Assembly (NCBI GenBank): GCA_031270945.1
Contig: JAISWZ010000143.1
Coordinates: 1-64,000, forward strand
Length of the DNA: 64,000 nucleotides
From: Clostridiales bacterium
GTDB taxonomy: Bacteria; Bacillota; Clostridia; Lachnospirales; WQUN01
Direction: 5' to 3'
The number at the start of each line of letters is the position of its first letter. Positions within the stretch are counted from its first letter, which is position 1. Both the position numbers and the translations under genes were made by a program. This document shows, piece by piece, positions 1-10,045 of the stretch. The notes beneath the pieces were generated by a model. It did no database searches, was not told the DNA's origin, and saw nothing but the letters and a program-made list of their open reading frames with translations.

Positions 1-1390
1 GGCTTGGCTGACCGTAATTGTTGTTGTGCCCGCGTTCTTAATCGTTATCTGACCAGCGCCGCTAATCTCGGCTACGCTTGTATCTGACGAGGTGAAAGTA
101 AAATCAGTTAGTCCGGAAGCGCTGTCTGGTGTTGCAGTTACGACAAAAGGCACATCGCCGTATGTTTTTGATGTAGTTCCGCCAACGGTAATGCCCGTGA
201 CAGTTACATTTTGAGGCGTCTTATCGGTGATGGTGAAAACGCCTGGCGTAAACGTCAGGTTGTAATTGGCGCTTAGCGCAAGCGTTCCCTGGTTTATGGG
301 ATAGGTGCCTACGGCGTCACCTGCGACTCTGGCAAGCGCTCCTGTAAAGATGTCTCCGCTTACCAATGTTCCTGTGAATGTATAGGTCAAATCCGGATCA
401 TCAGATCCAATCTTTTTGGTCTTGTTTTCTGCCGTTACCGCAATCGCAACCTTCGCGACAGACAATGTTGTTGAGGCGGTAAATGCGGCATAGTCAGCAT
501 TTCCAGCTTGGCTGACCGTAATCGTTGTTGTGCCCGCGCTTTTAATCGTTATCTGCCCAGAGTCGCTAATCTCGGCTACGTTTGTATCTGACGAGGCGAA
601 AGTAAAATCAGTTAGTCCGGAAGCGGTGTCAGGTGTTGCAGTTACGACAAAAGGCGCGTCGCCGTATGTTTTTGATGTAGTTCCGCCAACAGCAATGCCC
701 GTGACAGTTATGTTTTGGGGCGTCTTCTCAGTGATGGTGAAGACGCCTGGCGTAAACGTCAGGCTGTAGTTGGAGCTTAACGCAAGCGTTCCCTGGTTTA
801 TGGCATAGGTGTCTACGGCGTCACCTGCGACTCTGGCAAGCGCTCCTGTAAAGATGTCTCCGCTTACCAATGTTCCGGTGAATGTATAGGTCAAAACCGG
901 ATCAGAGGAGCCGATCTTTTTGGTCTTGTTTTCTGCCGTTACCGCAATCGCAACCTTTGCGACAGACAATGTTGTTGAGGCGGTAAATGCGGCATAGTCA
1001 GCATTTCCGGCTTGGCTGACCGTAATTGTTGTTGTGCCCGCGCTTTTAATCGTTATCTGACCAGTGTTGCTAATTTCGGCTACGTTTGTATCTGACGAGA
1101 CATAAGTGAAGGAATTAAGCCCAGAAGCGCTGTCTGGTGTTGCAGTTACGCCAAAAGGCGCGTCGCCGTATGTTTTTGAAGTAGTTCCGTCAACAGTAAT
1201 GCCCGTGACAGTTATGTTTTGGGGCGTCTTATCCGTGATGGTGAAAACGCCCGGCGTAAACGTCAGGTTGTAGTTGGCGCTTAGCGCAAGCGTTCCCTGG
1301 TTTATGGCATAGGTGTTTACGGCTTCCCCTGCGACTCTGGCAAGCGCTCCTGTAAAGCTGTCAGGGCTAAATAAAGATCCTGACGTTACA
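1..1390 (-). repeat. 504-bp intragenic tandem repeats encoding MBG modules
   Basis: The sequence GGCTTGGCTGACCGTAAT begins at 1, at 505 (first base changed) and at 1009, giving a period of exactly 504 bp (168 codons). The copies are nearly identical at DNA level, which suggests recent duplication or gene conversion. The third copy diverges after about 1350. Similar units occur in the paralogue around 6480-6990. Confidence 0.85.
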
Positions 1391-3054
1391 GTATGCGTTA
1401 AACCGGGGTCGGACTCACCGACTTTCTTGGCATTGTCATCTGCTTTAACCGCTATATTTGCTTTGCTTATTGTGAGTGTAGCAGTTGCGGATCCGACATT
1501 GGGTGAATCTGCCTCAACGGTGACGCTATACGTTCCCGCATCCGTAGGAACTTGTGCAGACCCGTTGTATTTAACGGTATAAGCCGCATTAGGAGTAGCG
1601 GACACAGTTACGCCTTGCGCCGTTCCGTTATATGTCTTGGAGATATCGCTAATGACAAAGCTAACAGGGACGAGAAGGGAAACATCTACAGATACTGCGT
1701 CGCTTGTGACAGCCACGGTTCCGGTTTCTGTATGATACCCGGTTTTGCTCACAGTATAGGGATAAGAAGCGCCATTGTTGACCCTAAGCGTTGCAAGACC
1801 ACTCGCGTCTGTTGTCAGCGTTTTTCCGTCTATTTCAACGGTCGCACCAGAAATGGGAGTTGAGCCATTCTTGACTGTGATGTTGACGCGGCTTCGAGCC
1901 ATTTCCTTTTCCAAATCGAAGAAATTTACGTTGTACGTTAAAGTTGTGGCCTCTCCTGCTGATGTCTTGATGCCAGAAAGATTGACTGTGAAAATTTCGC
2001 CGTCTTTAATTGCGCCAAGAGAGGTTAAATCGGGGCGGAAAATGATAGCTTTTCTCATGCCGTAACCGTCGTTGTCTACTGACAGATGCTGGGAATCATT
2101 AGCCGGATAATTGCCATCTCCAAGCGTGGGCGTAGATGAATTAAAAGTCCAAGTTTTGCCATCGCTCGCTCTCGTCAAGACAAGATTAATGGATTCGCGC
2201 GTTGGGACGCTGTACGCATCGCCAAGATTGATAGACCAGGGAGGCTCCGCTGTGGCATTTATGTTGTTCGATGCAGTGAAATACTGTATTGGGAAATCGC
2301 CAGAGCTTGGCCATGCTATGTATGTATCTGCGTCGCCGGCGCCTTCTGTGTCTAACGTATGCATGCTGATGCGAGGTAAGTTGGTTGCATATTTCGCATA
2401 GCCTATGCCATAATTTTTGCCGCCAGGCTTAAGCAGCCAACGTCTGTGACCGGCAACTGCGATATTGCTAGCGCCTGGATCTCTCACGAATCCTAGTATG
2501 GAAGCTGAGATGTTTGAAATGCCAGAATAAAGATTTGCTTGGTTGCATCCGATATATGCCAAGTCAAAAAAGTTTTGGGAAAAACCGCCTAGATCAGTTG
2601 GTCCATGAGTAAGTTGATTTGTTACTGCCAAGTATACGGCGGCGTGTTGCGAATAATTATTCAGTTCAGCTTTGAAATTTAGATTCTCATAGGAAAGCCC
2701 TGCTACGTATCTAACCATTTTAAAAGCGTTAAGTGCGTCAGCGACATCATCGGCATTTAACGTTCCTGCAGAATGTGGGCTTGTAAAGATTGGGTCTACA
2801 GCATAGCGTGTGACAATCGAAGAATCAAACCCCGAATGAGGCAACGCTTTAGCCATTGCCACAATGGAATCGAGGGTTCTGGTTCTGTCAATCGTTATAG
2901 CGGTGCTTGCCAGCGCCATTATGGAAACAGCTTGCTTTATTGGCGCCTCGCCCGTAGGTGATTCTTCAGCGAATATTTGGACGGAGGAAATGCTCAGCAC
3001 CATAACGGCAACTAGAAACGTTGATAACAGCCTCTTGATTTTGGTTTTGATCAT
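1..3054 (-). CDS. Secreted CAP-like / MBG-repeat surface protein, 3' end outside window
   Basis: This reading frame is open from the ATG at 3054 to the left edge (1018 codons, no stop), so it is absent from the ORF track. It starts MIKTKIKRLLSTFLVAVMVL, a signal peptide ending near FAEE. A CAP/SCP-like domain follows (ELNNYSQHAAVYLA, then GHRRWLLKPG), then a carboxypeptidase-regulatory-like fold (GATVEIDGKTLTTDASG). Next come MBG/Ig-like repeats (SKTYNGTAQGVTV, YAINQGTLALSANYNLTF, TTTITVSQAG). It is a close paralogue of the next gene and probably also ends in SLH modules beyond the edge, but that part cannot be seen. The likely role is an exported, cell-wall-attached structural or adhesive protein. 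Whether the CAP-like domain is catalytic is unknown. Confidence 0.85.
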   Translation of the reverse strand, partial: MIKTKIKRLLSTFLVAVMVLSISSVQIFAEESPTGEAPIKQAVSIMALASTAITIDRTRTLDSIVAMAKALPHSGFDSSIVTRYAVDPIFTSPHSAGTLNADDVADALNAFKMVRYVAGLSYENLNFKAELNNYSQHAAVYLAVTNQLTHGPTDLGGFSQNFFDLAYIGCNQANLYSGISNISASILGFVRDPGASNIAVAGHRRWLLKPGGKNYGIGYAKYATNLPRISMHTLDTEGAGDADTYIAWPSSGDFPIQYFTASNNINATAEPPWSINLGDAYSVPTRESINLVLTRASDGKTWTFNSSTPTLGDGNYPANDSQHLSVDNDGYGMRKAIIFRPDLTSLGAIKDGEIFTVNLSGIKTSAGEATTLTYNVNFFDLEKEMARSRVNITVKNGSTPISGATVEIDGKTLTTDASGLATLRVNNGASYPYTVSKTGYHTETGTVAVTSDAVSVDVSLLVPVSFVISDISKTYNGTAQGVTVSATPNAAYTVKYNGSAQVPTDAGTYSVTVEADSPNVGSATATLTISKANIAVKADDNAKKVGESDPGLTHTVTSGSLFSPDSFTGALARVAGEAVNTYAINQGTLALSANYNLTFTPGVFTITDKTPQNITVTGITVDGTTSKTYGDAPFGVTATPDSASGLNSFTYVSSDTNVAEISNTGQITIKSAGTTTITVSQAGNADYAAFTASTTLSVAKVAIAVTAENKTKKIGSSDPVLTYTFTGTLVSGDIFTGALARVAGDAVDTYAINQGTLALSSNYSLTFTPGVFTITEKTPQNITVTGIAVGGTTSKTYGDAPFVVTATPDTASGLTDFTFASSDTNVAEISDSGQITIKSAGTTTITVSQAGNADYAAFTASTTLSVAKVAIAVTAENKTKKIGSDDPDLTYTFTGTLVSGDIFTGALARVAGDAVGTYPINQGTLALSANYNLTFTPGVFTITDKTPQNVTVTGITVGGTTSKTYGDVPFVVTATPDSASGLTDFTFTSSDTSVAEISGAGQITIKNAGTTTITVSQA

Positions 3055-3744
3055 GCTAACGGCTCCTTGATGATTGTATTTTGTTCTGCGCATGAAGATA
3101 AGGATTTGTGCTGACGAGCGCTTGTCAGCTGATTACCATCGCCCGTCTTTGAAGCTAGCCAGATCGGTCAAAAATGCGCGGCATGCTGGGATTGAGAAGT
3201 TTTATATCGACAAACCATCATTTCCTGAACAAGCGTTAAGAGCATATCCCAAAATTAATTTTATGGCGTAGCAAAAGTCACGCGTTAAAGCATCGCGATG
3301 ACTTTTGCTGCGCCACTGCAGGAATTTTGGGATATGCTCTAGGTTGATGCTAAAAATCTCTATATGGTAACATTTATCACCCTCAGTCTATGGGTATGCC
3401 CAAAATTGTTTTATTTCAATAAAAGTCACGCCGCGATGAATTTTGCTTTCTAGTGAATGGATGCTCAAGTCCCAGTGCATATTGTCGATTTTTTTAGATA
3501 TGCACTCAAAGCCAGTCGGGCCGTTCCCCGGACGGCGGCTAAATTGGGAGGAAAACAGAGTAATGCAGCATGCTTGCTCGAAATATGACGTAAGCTATAT
3601 TTTAACATATCGGATTTTCAAATGCAAACGCCACGGAGCGAATTCTAAAAATCAATGCGTTTTATGAACGAAATGATATTGCGAAAAGTTATTTGTTCTT
3701 GCGAACAAGCGCCTGGGGTTGCCCAGCCCGAGTTTTGGCACAAC
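3055..3744. other. Intergenic region between the two large surface-protein genes
   Basis: This holds the upstream region of the first gene, a 102-bp palindromic element (listed separately) and stretches that recur after the second gene. The recurring stretches are CATTTATCACCCTCAGTCTA at about 3370 and about 9018, and a CGGATTTTC-AATGCAA block at about 3608 and about 9350. The spacer was therefore duplicated together with the genes. The short ORFs here have no ribosome site and are not believed. Confidence 0.6.
3239..3340. repeat. Palindromic MITE-like element, copy R1 (type A centre)
   Basis: The ends are AGAGCATATCCCAAAATT and its inverse AATTTTGGGATATGCTCT. The centre is GCAAAAGTCACGCG...CGCGATGACTTTTGC, itself an inverted repeat. 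The element is 102 bp long and shares its ends with R2-R8. Confidence 0.9.
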
Positions 3745-3778
3745 AAAAGCCCTGGCAGGATACCCCGCCAGGGCTTTT
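3745..3778 (-). terminator. Terminator of the 3786-8534 gene
   Basis: A hairpin AAAAGCCCTGGC...GCCAGGGCTTTT lies directly after the stop codon of the minus-strand gene and ends in a T run on that strand. A degraded copy sits at the same place behind the pseudogene at 9543. Confidence 0.85.
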
Positions 3779-3785
3779 GGGTCTA

Positions 3786-6700
3786 TCAGTCTGAGATAAG
3801 CTCCAAGTAGCTGCGCATCATCGAAACAACCTCAGCTCTTGTGGCTTTGCTTTTTGGATCGAAATCATTGCGGCCTTTTCCGTTTAGGACTTCAGCGGCA
3901 TACATAACGCTTACCGCTTGTCTAGCCCATGGGCTGATTTGAGCGGCATCCACGAATGCGCCGCTGCGCTTGCTTGGAAGATCAGCCTTGGAAAAGTTGG
4001 TGTAGTTGTAAAGGATGACCGCCATCTGCTCGCGTGAGATCTCGTCATTTGGCCCGAACAAGCCATTGCCGTATCCGGCTACGATCCCGTTTGAGGCCGC
4101 CCAGTTTACAGCGTCGGCATACCAGGAGCCGCTGGCGGCGTCTGTGAATGATGAGCTTCCTGATTGCGGCTTACCGCTGTAATTCCATAAAATAGTAACC
4201 ATCATGCTTCTGGTCATCGTAGCCTGCGGGCTGAACGATGAGGCTGATGTTCCAGAAACCAGGCCCTTTTGCTGAGCGTATTTCACGGCTTCATAGAACC
4301 AGTCGCTTTGGCGGACATCAGTGAACGGATTTGTCCATGCAGTAGCTTGGCCTTCTGATATCTTAAAGGTTGAGCTGACTGTAGTTCCGTCCGAGAACCT
4401 AACTTCCACTGTGTGCTGTCCGACGGGCAGGGTGTTGAGATAGTCAGCCAAGAAAGTGACAATAGTGCCTGAAGTGCCGCTTTCGGCCTTATAGTGCGTG
4501 TTTCTTGTGAGCGCTGTGCCAGCGATGCGCACATCACGGAACAGCGAAAATCCCTTGTTTATGGCAAGCACAAGCGGCGCACCAGAACCTTTGGCGAAGC
4601 TGTTCCCACCGGTGAAAGAGCTGCTTGGCGTTGCGGGCGGGGTATAGCTTCCGCCTCCGCCAGATCCAGAGCCAGAGTTTCCGCCGCCGGAATCGCCGCT
4701 GGAACTCGAATACACAAACCTGGCTTCAAGTGTTCTGTCTGCTGTTGCAACAAAAGTATAAGTTGCCGCAGCTCCTGTTATTCTTGCTCCGCCCTCATAC
4801 CAGCCATTAAAGACGTAGCTGGCGTTAGGCGCAGCGGTTAATGTGACAGTCTCTCCAGCAGAGTAAGTTCCACCGCCAGACACAGTGCCGCCTTCGCCAG
4901 CGGTTGCTGTGATGACATAGGGAGCGGTAAATCTGGCTTCAAGAGTTCTGTCTGATGTTGCTGTAAACGAATAAGTTTCGCCAGCTCCGCTGATCTTCGC
5001 TCCGTTTTCATACCAGCCATCAAAGGTGTAGTTCTCGTTTGGCTCAGCGGTTAAAACGACGTTGGCATTCTTGTTGTAAGTGCCTTGGCCGCTTACGGTT
5101 CCGCCTATAGCGGTAGCGATAATCTCATATTTGGTTGACGACGGCACGGTAACAGTAATCGGTGCCGTGTCAGCTGTCGTTTGATCGCTTGTCTTTGTTA
5201 CTGTTAGGATGATCGCAACATCAGTGTCGCTATCAACAGGCAGGACGTTTCCATCCAAGTCTACCGTAGGATTGCTGGCAGATTTTATGCTGACAGTAAA
5301 GCCAGGAGGGACAATGGGCAGTTCGAGCTGTGTCGCGTCCTGCAACAAAGACGGCAACCCTGTTATGGAGTCGGCTACGTCTTGAGCGGTTAAAACAGCA
5401 ACGATGTCAGCTGTTGCATGTATTGTTGTTGAAGTCAGGTTGTAGTTGCCCTTGTCGCTGCCGCGAAGAACGATTCCGCTGATGGTGACGTTCTTGCCCG
5501 TTCCTATCGCGTCATCGTCAAACTCAGCCGTCAAAGCACTGAAATCAATGCTGACATCATCGCCTGGTACAACTCCGATGAAAGAATAGCCGAAGTTTTT
5601 AACTGTAGCGCTTGTATCTCCGGCTTGATACTCTTTGTTGTAAACTGACAGGGCGGAACCTGTGGTTGACAGGGCGGATCCTGAAATGGTGATATCTTTC
5701 TTTTCTACGTCAAGAACTCCGGCCAGATAGTTAAAGTCGTAATTGTTGGAAACGCCGCCCGAAACAACAAGCGCATGGTTTCCTGCGTTTATCTTGCCCG
5801 AAGTAGTCAGCGCTGCGCTCGGAGCGGTTGGCAAATCGCTTTCATCTTCGCCGTAAACAAAGCCTGAATACGTTATTGTCCATTCCGGCAAGGGATCGCC
5901 GTAGGTTATGGATTTATCGTCTGCTGTCACGTCAAGCGGCGTCTTGCTTACCGTTAGTTGTTGAGTCCATTCAAAAGCCGCGTAATCAGCGTCTCCAGGT
6001 TCGGATACAGTAATGTTCGCAACTCCGCTGCCCTTAATGGTTATTTGCCCAGCAGAGCTTATTTCGGCAACATCAGGGTTGCTCGAATTAAATGAAAAGT
6101 TGTTTAACTGGGCAGTTGGATCAGGCGTGACAGTCAATGAGAACGGGGCGTTGCCATACGCTTTGTCCGCAAGGCCTGTGACTGTTATATTTTGAGGGGT
6201 TTTTGCAATGATGGTGAAAACGCCCGGCGTAAACGTAAGGCTGTAGTTGGCGCTTAGCGCAAGCGTTCCTTGGTTTATGGCGTAGGTGTCTACGGCTTCC
6301 CCTGCGACTCTGGCAAGCGCTCCTGTAAAGCTGTCACTGCCTATCAGTGTTCCTGTCTTTGTGTAGGTCAAAACCGGATCATCAGATCCGATCTTTTTGG
6401 TCTTGTTTTCTGCCGTTACCGCAATCGCAACCTTCGCGACAAACAATGTTGTTGAAGCGGTAAATGGGGCGTATTCGTCATTTCCGGCTTGGCTGACCGT
6501 AATTGTTGTTGTGCCCGCGTTCTTAATCGTTATCTGCCCAGCGCTGCTAATTTCGGCTACGTTTGTATCGGACGAGGCATAAGTGAAGGAATTAAGCCCG
6601 GAAACGCTGTCAGGTGTTGCAGTTACGACAAAAGGTGCATCGCCGTATGTTTTTGATGTAGTTCCGCCAACAGTAATGCCTGTTACTGTTATATTTTGAG

Positions 6701-8534
6701 GCGTCTTATCAGTGATGGTGAAAACGCCTGGCGCAAACGTCAGGTTGTAGTTGGCGCTTAGCGCAAGCGTTCCCTGGTTGATGGCATAGGTGTCTACGGT
6801 TTCCCCTGCGACTCTTGCGATTGCTCCTGTAAAGCTGTCTGTGCCAAATAATGATCCAGAGGTTATTGCATGCGTTAAAACGGGGTCGGAATCACCGACA
6901 TTCTTGGTTTTGCTGTCTGCCCTAACCGTTACATTTGCTTTGCTAATTGTGAGGGTAGAAGCAGCGGTTCCGGAATTAGGAGAATTTGCCTCAACCGTGA
7001 CGCTATACGTTCCTGCATTCGTAGGAACTTGTGCAGCCCCGTTGTACTTAACGGTATAAGCCGCATCAGGAGTTGCGGATACAGTTACGCCTTGCGCCGT
7101 TCCGTTATATGTCTTGGAGGTATTGCCAATGGTAAAGCTAATTATGGCGGGAAGGGACACAACTGTAGAAACTGTGTTGCTTGTGACAGCAACGTTTCCA
7201 GTCGTCGCGCTATAACCAGCTTTGGTAACGGTATAGCTATATGAACGGTTGTTGTTGACCCTAAGCGTTGCAAGCCCGTTAGCGTCTGTTGTCAGAGTTT
7301 GTCCGTCGATTGCAACAGTCGCATCCGGAATGGGAGTTGAGCCATTCTTGACTGTGAGGTTGACTCTGCTCCGACTCATTTCCTTGTCTAAATCAAAGAA
7401 ATTTACGCTATATGTTAAAGTTGTGCTTGAGCCGCCAGATGTCTTGATTCCAGAAAGACTGACTGTAAAAACATCGCCATCCCTAATTGCGCCGATGGAG
7501 GTGATATCAGGACGGAAAATGATAGCCTTTCCCATGCCGTAATTATCGTTGTCCACGGATAAATGCATGGAATCATTTGCTGGGTAATCAGCTTCTCTAA
7601 TCTGAGGCGTTAATTTGTTGAAAGTCCAAGTTTTGCCGTCACGCGTTCTCTTCAAGACTATATTAATATCATTGCGTACTGGGGCGCTGTACGCATCGCC
7701 AAGATTGATAGACCAAGGCGGCTTTGCTGTGGAATTTACGTCGGTTGATGCAGTAAAATACTGTATTGGAAAATCGCCAGAACTTGGCCAGGCTACGTAT
7801 GTATCTGCAACCGGAGGGATTAGGGGCCCATCAAACACATGCATGTTGATGTGAGGGGAGCTGGTAGAAGATCTCGCATAGCCAATGCCATAATTCGCGC
7901 CGCCAGGCTTAAGCAGCCAACGTCTGTGACCGACACGTTCGATATTGCTAGCGCCTGAGTCTTCCGCAAATTTGATTATTGAGTTTGATATGTTTGAAAG
8001 ACCCCAAAAAATATTTGCTTCTCTGCATCCTTTGTATGCCAATGTGAAAAATTCGGCGCTCATATTGCTTGGCTTAACTGGGGTATGAGTAAATTGATCT
8101 GTTGCAGCCAGCAATACCGCGCCATGTTGCGCTACATTATTCAGTTCATCTGTAAAAGCTATGTTTTCATATGGAAGTCCAGCTACATATCTAAGCATTT
8201 TTAAAGTCTTAAGTGCGTCTGCGATATCACTGGCAACCAAGGATCCTGCAGCATAGGGAGCTGTGAAGCTTGGCTGAGCAACATATGACGTAACTTTCGA
8301 AGAATTGAACCCTGAATGAGTCAACTCTTTAGCTTTTGCCACAATGGAATCGATGTTTCTGCTTCTATCCATTGTTATAATGGTGCTTGCCGTCGCCGCT
8401 ATGGAGGCCGCTTGTATTGCTGGAGACTCGCCTGCAGTCGCTTCTTCAGCGAATACTTGGACGGAAGAAATGCTTAGCACCATAACGATCACAAGAAACG
8501 TTGACAACAGCATCTTGATTTTGGTTTTGATCAT
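3786..8534 (-). CDS. Giant SLH-anchored surface protein with CAP-like domain and MBG repeats
   Basis: A 1582-residue exported protein. Order of parts: signal peptide (1 to about 30, ending VFAEE); CAP/SCP-like domain at about 90-230 (ELNNVAQHGAVLLA, VGHRRWLLKPG); an uncharacterised stretch; a carboxypeptidase-regulatory-like domain (PDATVAIDGQTLTTDANG); MBG/YDG-type Ig repeats; two InlB-type repeats (YTFDGWYENGAKISG, YVFNGWYEGGARITG); a Gly/Ser linker; an X2-like Ig module (FSLFRDVRIAGTALTRNTHY); and three SLH domains (SDWFYEAVKYAQQ, SWYADAVNWAASNGI, SPWARQAVSVMYAAE). SLH domains bind pyruvylated secondary cell-wall polymer, so this is a surface-displayed protein. The start is supported by GAGGAG about 9 nt before ATG. 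It is a paralogue of the truncated gene on its left. The ligand or substrate is unknown. Confidence 0.93.
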   Translation of the reverse strand: MIKTKIKMLLSTFLVIVMVLSISSVQVFAEEATAGESPAIQAASIAATASTIITMDRSRNIDSIVAKAKELTHSGFNSSKVTSYVAQPSFTAPYAAGSLVASDIADALKTLKMLRYVAGLPYENIAFTDELNNVAQHGAVLLAATDQFTHTPVKPSNMSAEFFTLAYKGCREANIFWGLSNISNSIIKFAEDSGASNIERVGHRRWLLKPGGANYGIGYARSSTSSPHINMHVFDGPLIPPVADTYVAWPSSGDFPIQYFTASTDVNSTAKPPWSINLGDAYSAPVRNDINIVLKRTRDGKTWTFNKLTPQIREADYPANDSMHLSVDNDNYGMGKAIIFRPDITSIGAIRDGDVFTVSLSGIKTSGGSSTTLTYSVNFFDLDKEMSRSRVNLTVKNGSTPIPDATVAIDGQTLTTDANGLATLRVNNNRSYSYTVTKAGYSATTGNVAVTSNTVSTVVSLPAIISFTIGNTSKTYNGTAQGVTVSATPDAAYTVKYNGAAQVPTNAGTYSVTVEANSPNSGTAASTLTISKANVTVRADSKTKNVGDSDPVLTHAITSGSLFGTDSFTGAIARVAGETVDTYAINQGTLALSANYNLTFAPGVFTITDKTPQNITVTGITVGGTTSKTYGDAPFVVTATPDSVSGLNSFTYASSDTNVAEISSAGQITIKNAGTTTITVSQAGNDEYAPFTASTTLFVAKVAIAVTAENKTKKIGSDDPVLTYTKTGTLIGSDSFTGALARVAGEAVDTYAINQGTLALSANYSLTFTPGVFTIIAKTPQNITVTGLADKAYGNAPFSLTVTPDPTAQLNNFSFNSSNPDVAEISSAGQITIKGSGVANITVSEPGDADYAAFEWTQQLTVSKTPLDVTADDKSITYGDPLPEWTITYSGFVYGEDESDLPTAPSAALTTSGKINAGNHALVVSGGVSNNYDFNYLAGVLDVEKKDITISGSALSTTGSALSVYNKEYQAGDTSATVKNFGYSFIGVVPGDDVSIDFSALTAEFDDDAIGTGKNVTISGIVLRGSDKGNYNLTSTTIHATADIVAVLTAQDVADSITGLPSLLQDATQLELPIVPPGFTVSIKSASNPTVDLDGNVLPVDSDTDVAIILTVTKTSDQTTADTAPITVTVPSSTKYEIIATAIGGTVSGQGTYNKNANVVLTAEPNENYTFDGWYENGAKISGAGETYSFTATSDRTLEARFTAPYVITATAGEGGTVSGGGTYSAGETVTLTAAPNASYVFNGWYEGGARITGAAATYTFVATADRTLEARFVYSSSSGDSGGGNSGSGSGGGGSYTPPATPSSSFTGGNSFAKGSGAPLVLAINKGFSLFRDVRIAGTALTRNTHYKAESGTSGTIVTFLADYLNTLPVGQHTVEVRFSDGTTVSSTFKISEGQATAWTNPFTDVRQSDWFYEAVKYAQQKGLVSGTSASSFSPQATMTRSMMVTILWNYSGKPQSGSSSFTDAASGSWYADAVNWAASNGIVAGYGNGLFGPNDEISREQMAVILYNYTNFSKADLPSKRSGAFVDAAQISPWARQAVSVMYAAEVLNGKGRNDFDPKSKATRAEVVSMMRSYLELISD

Positions 8535-9502
8535 GCTAACTGCTCCTCGATGTTTGTATTTTGTTCTGAACGTGAAGAAAAGGCTTTATGCTTGAAAGCA
8601 AAGACATCCATTGCACTTGTGAGCGAAAACATCAGGAAAAAGCATGTGTTGTTTTCGCTTGTGAGCATCCGTCTGCATAAGCGACTTCAAAGGTCTAGCT
8701 TGCGAGCAGCCTTCGGCAATAGCGAATAGCATAGTTCGTACCGCTCGACAACAAAAGGGGATATTCACTTAAAAATAATCAAACTTTAACACTTGAGGGC
8801 TGGGAAATTTCACTCGTGGGCAACCACAGGCCCTAGTGAAACCGCAGTTTTTTTCGTGTGCTGTCTCCAGCGCAGTCAATGCGGCTTCTTAGTCCAATGC
8901 TGGCTAGGCATTCGTCTAAACTGAAAACGCGCCGTGACTTGGACTAGTGAAGAGAATATCCGCAATTTACCGGAGTCTTAAACGGGCGCTGAACAGACAC
9001 AAAAATATCTATATTTTAACATTTATCACCCTCAGTCTATACGATGTTTTTGAAGCACTGGACGCAATTGGAGTGGCCAATTTGTGATAGGATTAGAGCA
9101 TGCTCTCGAGTGAAAACATTTGTAAATAAGACTTTTGTTTTCATTAGTGAGCGAGCAACGAGTCGCGCGAAAAGAGTAAGAGCATATCCCAAAATTCCGA
9201 AATGGCGCCGGAAAAATCCTGGCGAATGCTTCAACGCCGGATTTTTCCGGTGCCTCGGATATAATTTTGGGATATGCTCTAAATCCTATTTTCGCTAACA
9301 CGGCGTCGCATGCCTATCGGAAGCTATCATGGCCAAATTTATTCTAACACATCGGATTTTCGAATGCAATACCCTCAGATCAAATTCTAAAATATTGATG
9401 CGGCATATGTATGAAATGAATTTCTATATACCATAAACTGGAGATTGAACTTTAAGCCATTCTCAAAGATAAAAGCGGGGAACTTTCGAAAAAGCAGACA
9501 TA
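8535..9502. other. Intergenic region with repeat copies
   Basis: This holds the upstream region of the 8534 gene, a copy of the GGATGCTCACAAGCGAAAAC repeat on the minus strand near 8652-8680, another inverted GAGTGAAAAC/GTTTTCATT pair near 9110-9165, and element R2. The ORFs at 9032-9301 are read through the palindrome in several frames and are not genes. Confidence 0.6.
9179..9280. repeat. Palindromic MITE-like element, copy R2 (type B centre)
   Basis: It is 102 bp long, with ends AGAGCATATCCCAAAATT and AATTTTGGGATATGCTCT. The centre is CCGGAAAAATCCTGGCG...CGCCGGATTTTTCCGG. R6 at 55902 is nearly identical. Confidence 0.9.
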
Positions 9503-9535
9503 ATAAGCCCCGGCAGGATACCCCGCAGGGCTTTT
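9503..9535 (-). terminator. Degraded terminator behind the SLH pseudogene
   Basis: AAGCCCCGG...CGCAGGGCTT is a decayed copy of the hairpin at 3745-3778, at the same distance from the SLH stop codon. Confidence 0.6.
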
Positions 9536-9542
9536 GGGTCTA

Positions 9543-9960
9543 TCAGTCTGAGACAAGCTCCAAGTAGCTGCGCATCACCGAAACAACCTCAGCTCTTGTA
9601 GCTTTGCTTTTTGGATCGAAATCATTGCGGCCTTTTCCGTTTAGGACTTCAGCGGCATACATAACGCTTACGGCTTGCCTAGCCCATGGGCTGATCTGAG
9701 TGGCGTCCACGAATGCGCTCCTGCGCTTGCTTGGAAAATTGGAAAATTGGAGAATTGGTGTAGTTGTAAAGGATGACCGCCATCTGCTCGCGAGAGATCT
9801 CGTCATTCGGCCCGAACAAGCCATTGCCGTATCCGGCTACGATCCCGTTTGAGGCCGCCCAGTTTACAGCGTCGGCATACCATGAGCCGCTGGCTCCAAG
9901 CGTGGGCGTAGATGAATTGAAAGCCCACGTTTTGTTATAGCGTTCTCTCGTCAAAACAAG
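9543..9960 (-). pseudogene. Collapsed third copy of the SLH surface-protein gene
   Basis: On the minus strand a fragment of the CAP-side region (KTWAFNSSTPTLG, matching the partial gene's KTWTFNSSTPTLG) is joined directly to SLH modules 2 and 3 (GSWYADAVNWAASNGI; SPWARQAVSVMYAAEV). More than a thousand codons are missing in between. The reading frame breaks at about 9730-9755, where GGAAAATT is repeated, so SLH2 and SLH3 lie in different frames (ORFs 9679-9954 and 9543-9824). There is no start codon with a ribosome site. It is the remnant of a third tandem copy, probably produced by recombination and then replication slippage. Confidence 0.88.
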
Positions 9961-10011
9961 ATAATATTTTCAAGCACTGGAGTGTCGTATAAATTGCCAA
10001 TGCATAACAAG

Positions 10012-10040
10012 AAGGCCAAGCCCCTCAGCTTGACCTTTTT
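10012..10040 (+). terminator. Hairpin with T run, possibly bidirectional
   Basis: AAGGCCAAGC...GCTTGACCTT pairs with one mismatch and is followed on the plus strand by TTTTTGTTATTT. It also lies just after the stop of the small minus-strand ORF at 10046 and might serve that ORF. Confidence 0.5.
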
Positions 10041-10045
10041 GTTAT

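Noticed and set aside
9032-9301. Overlapping ORFs on both strands
   Set aside because: They run through palindromic element R2; the palindrome produces open frames in both directions.
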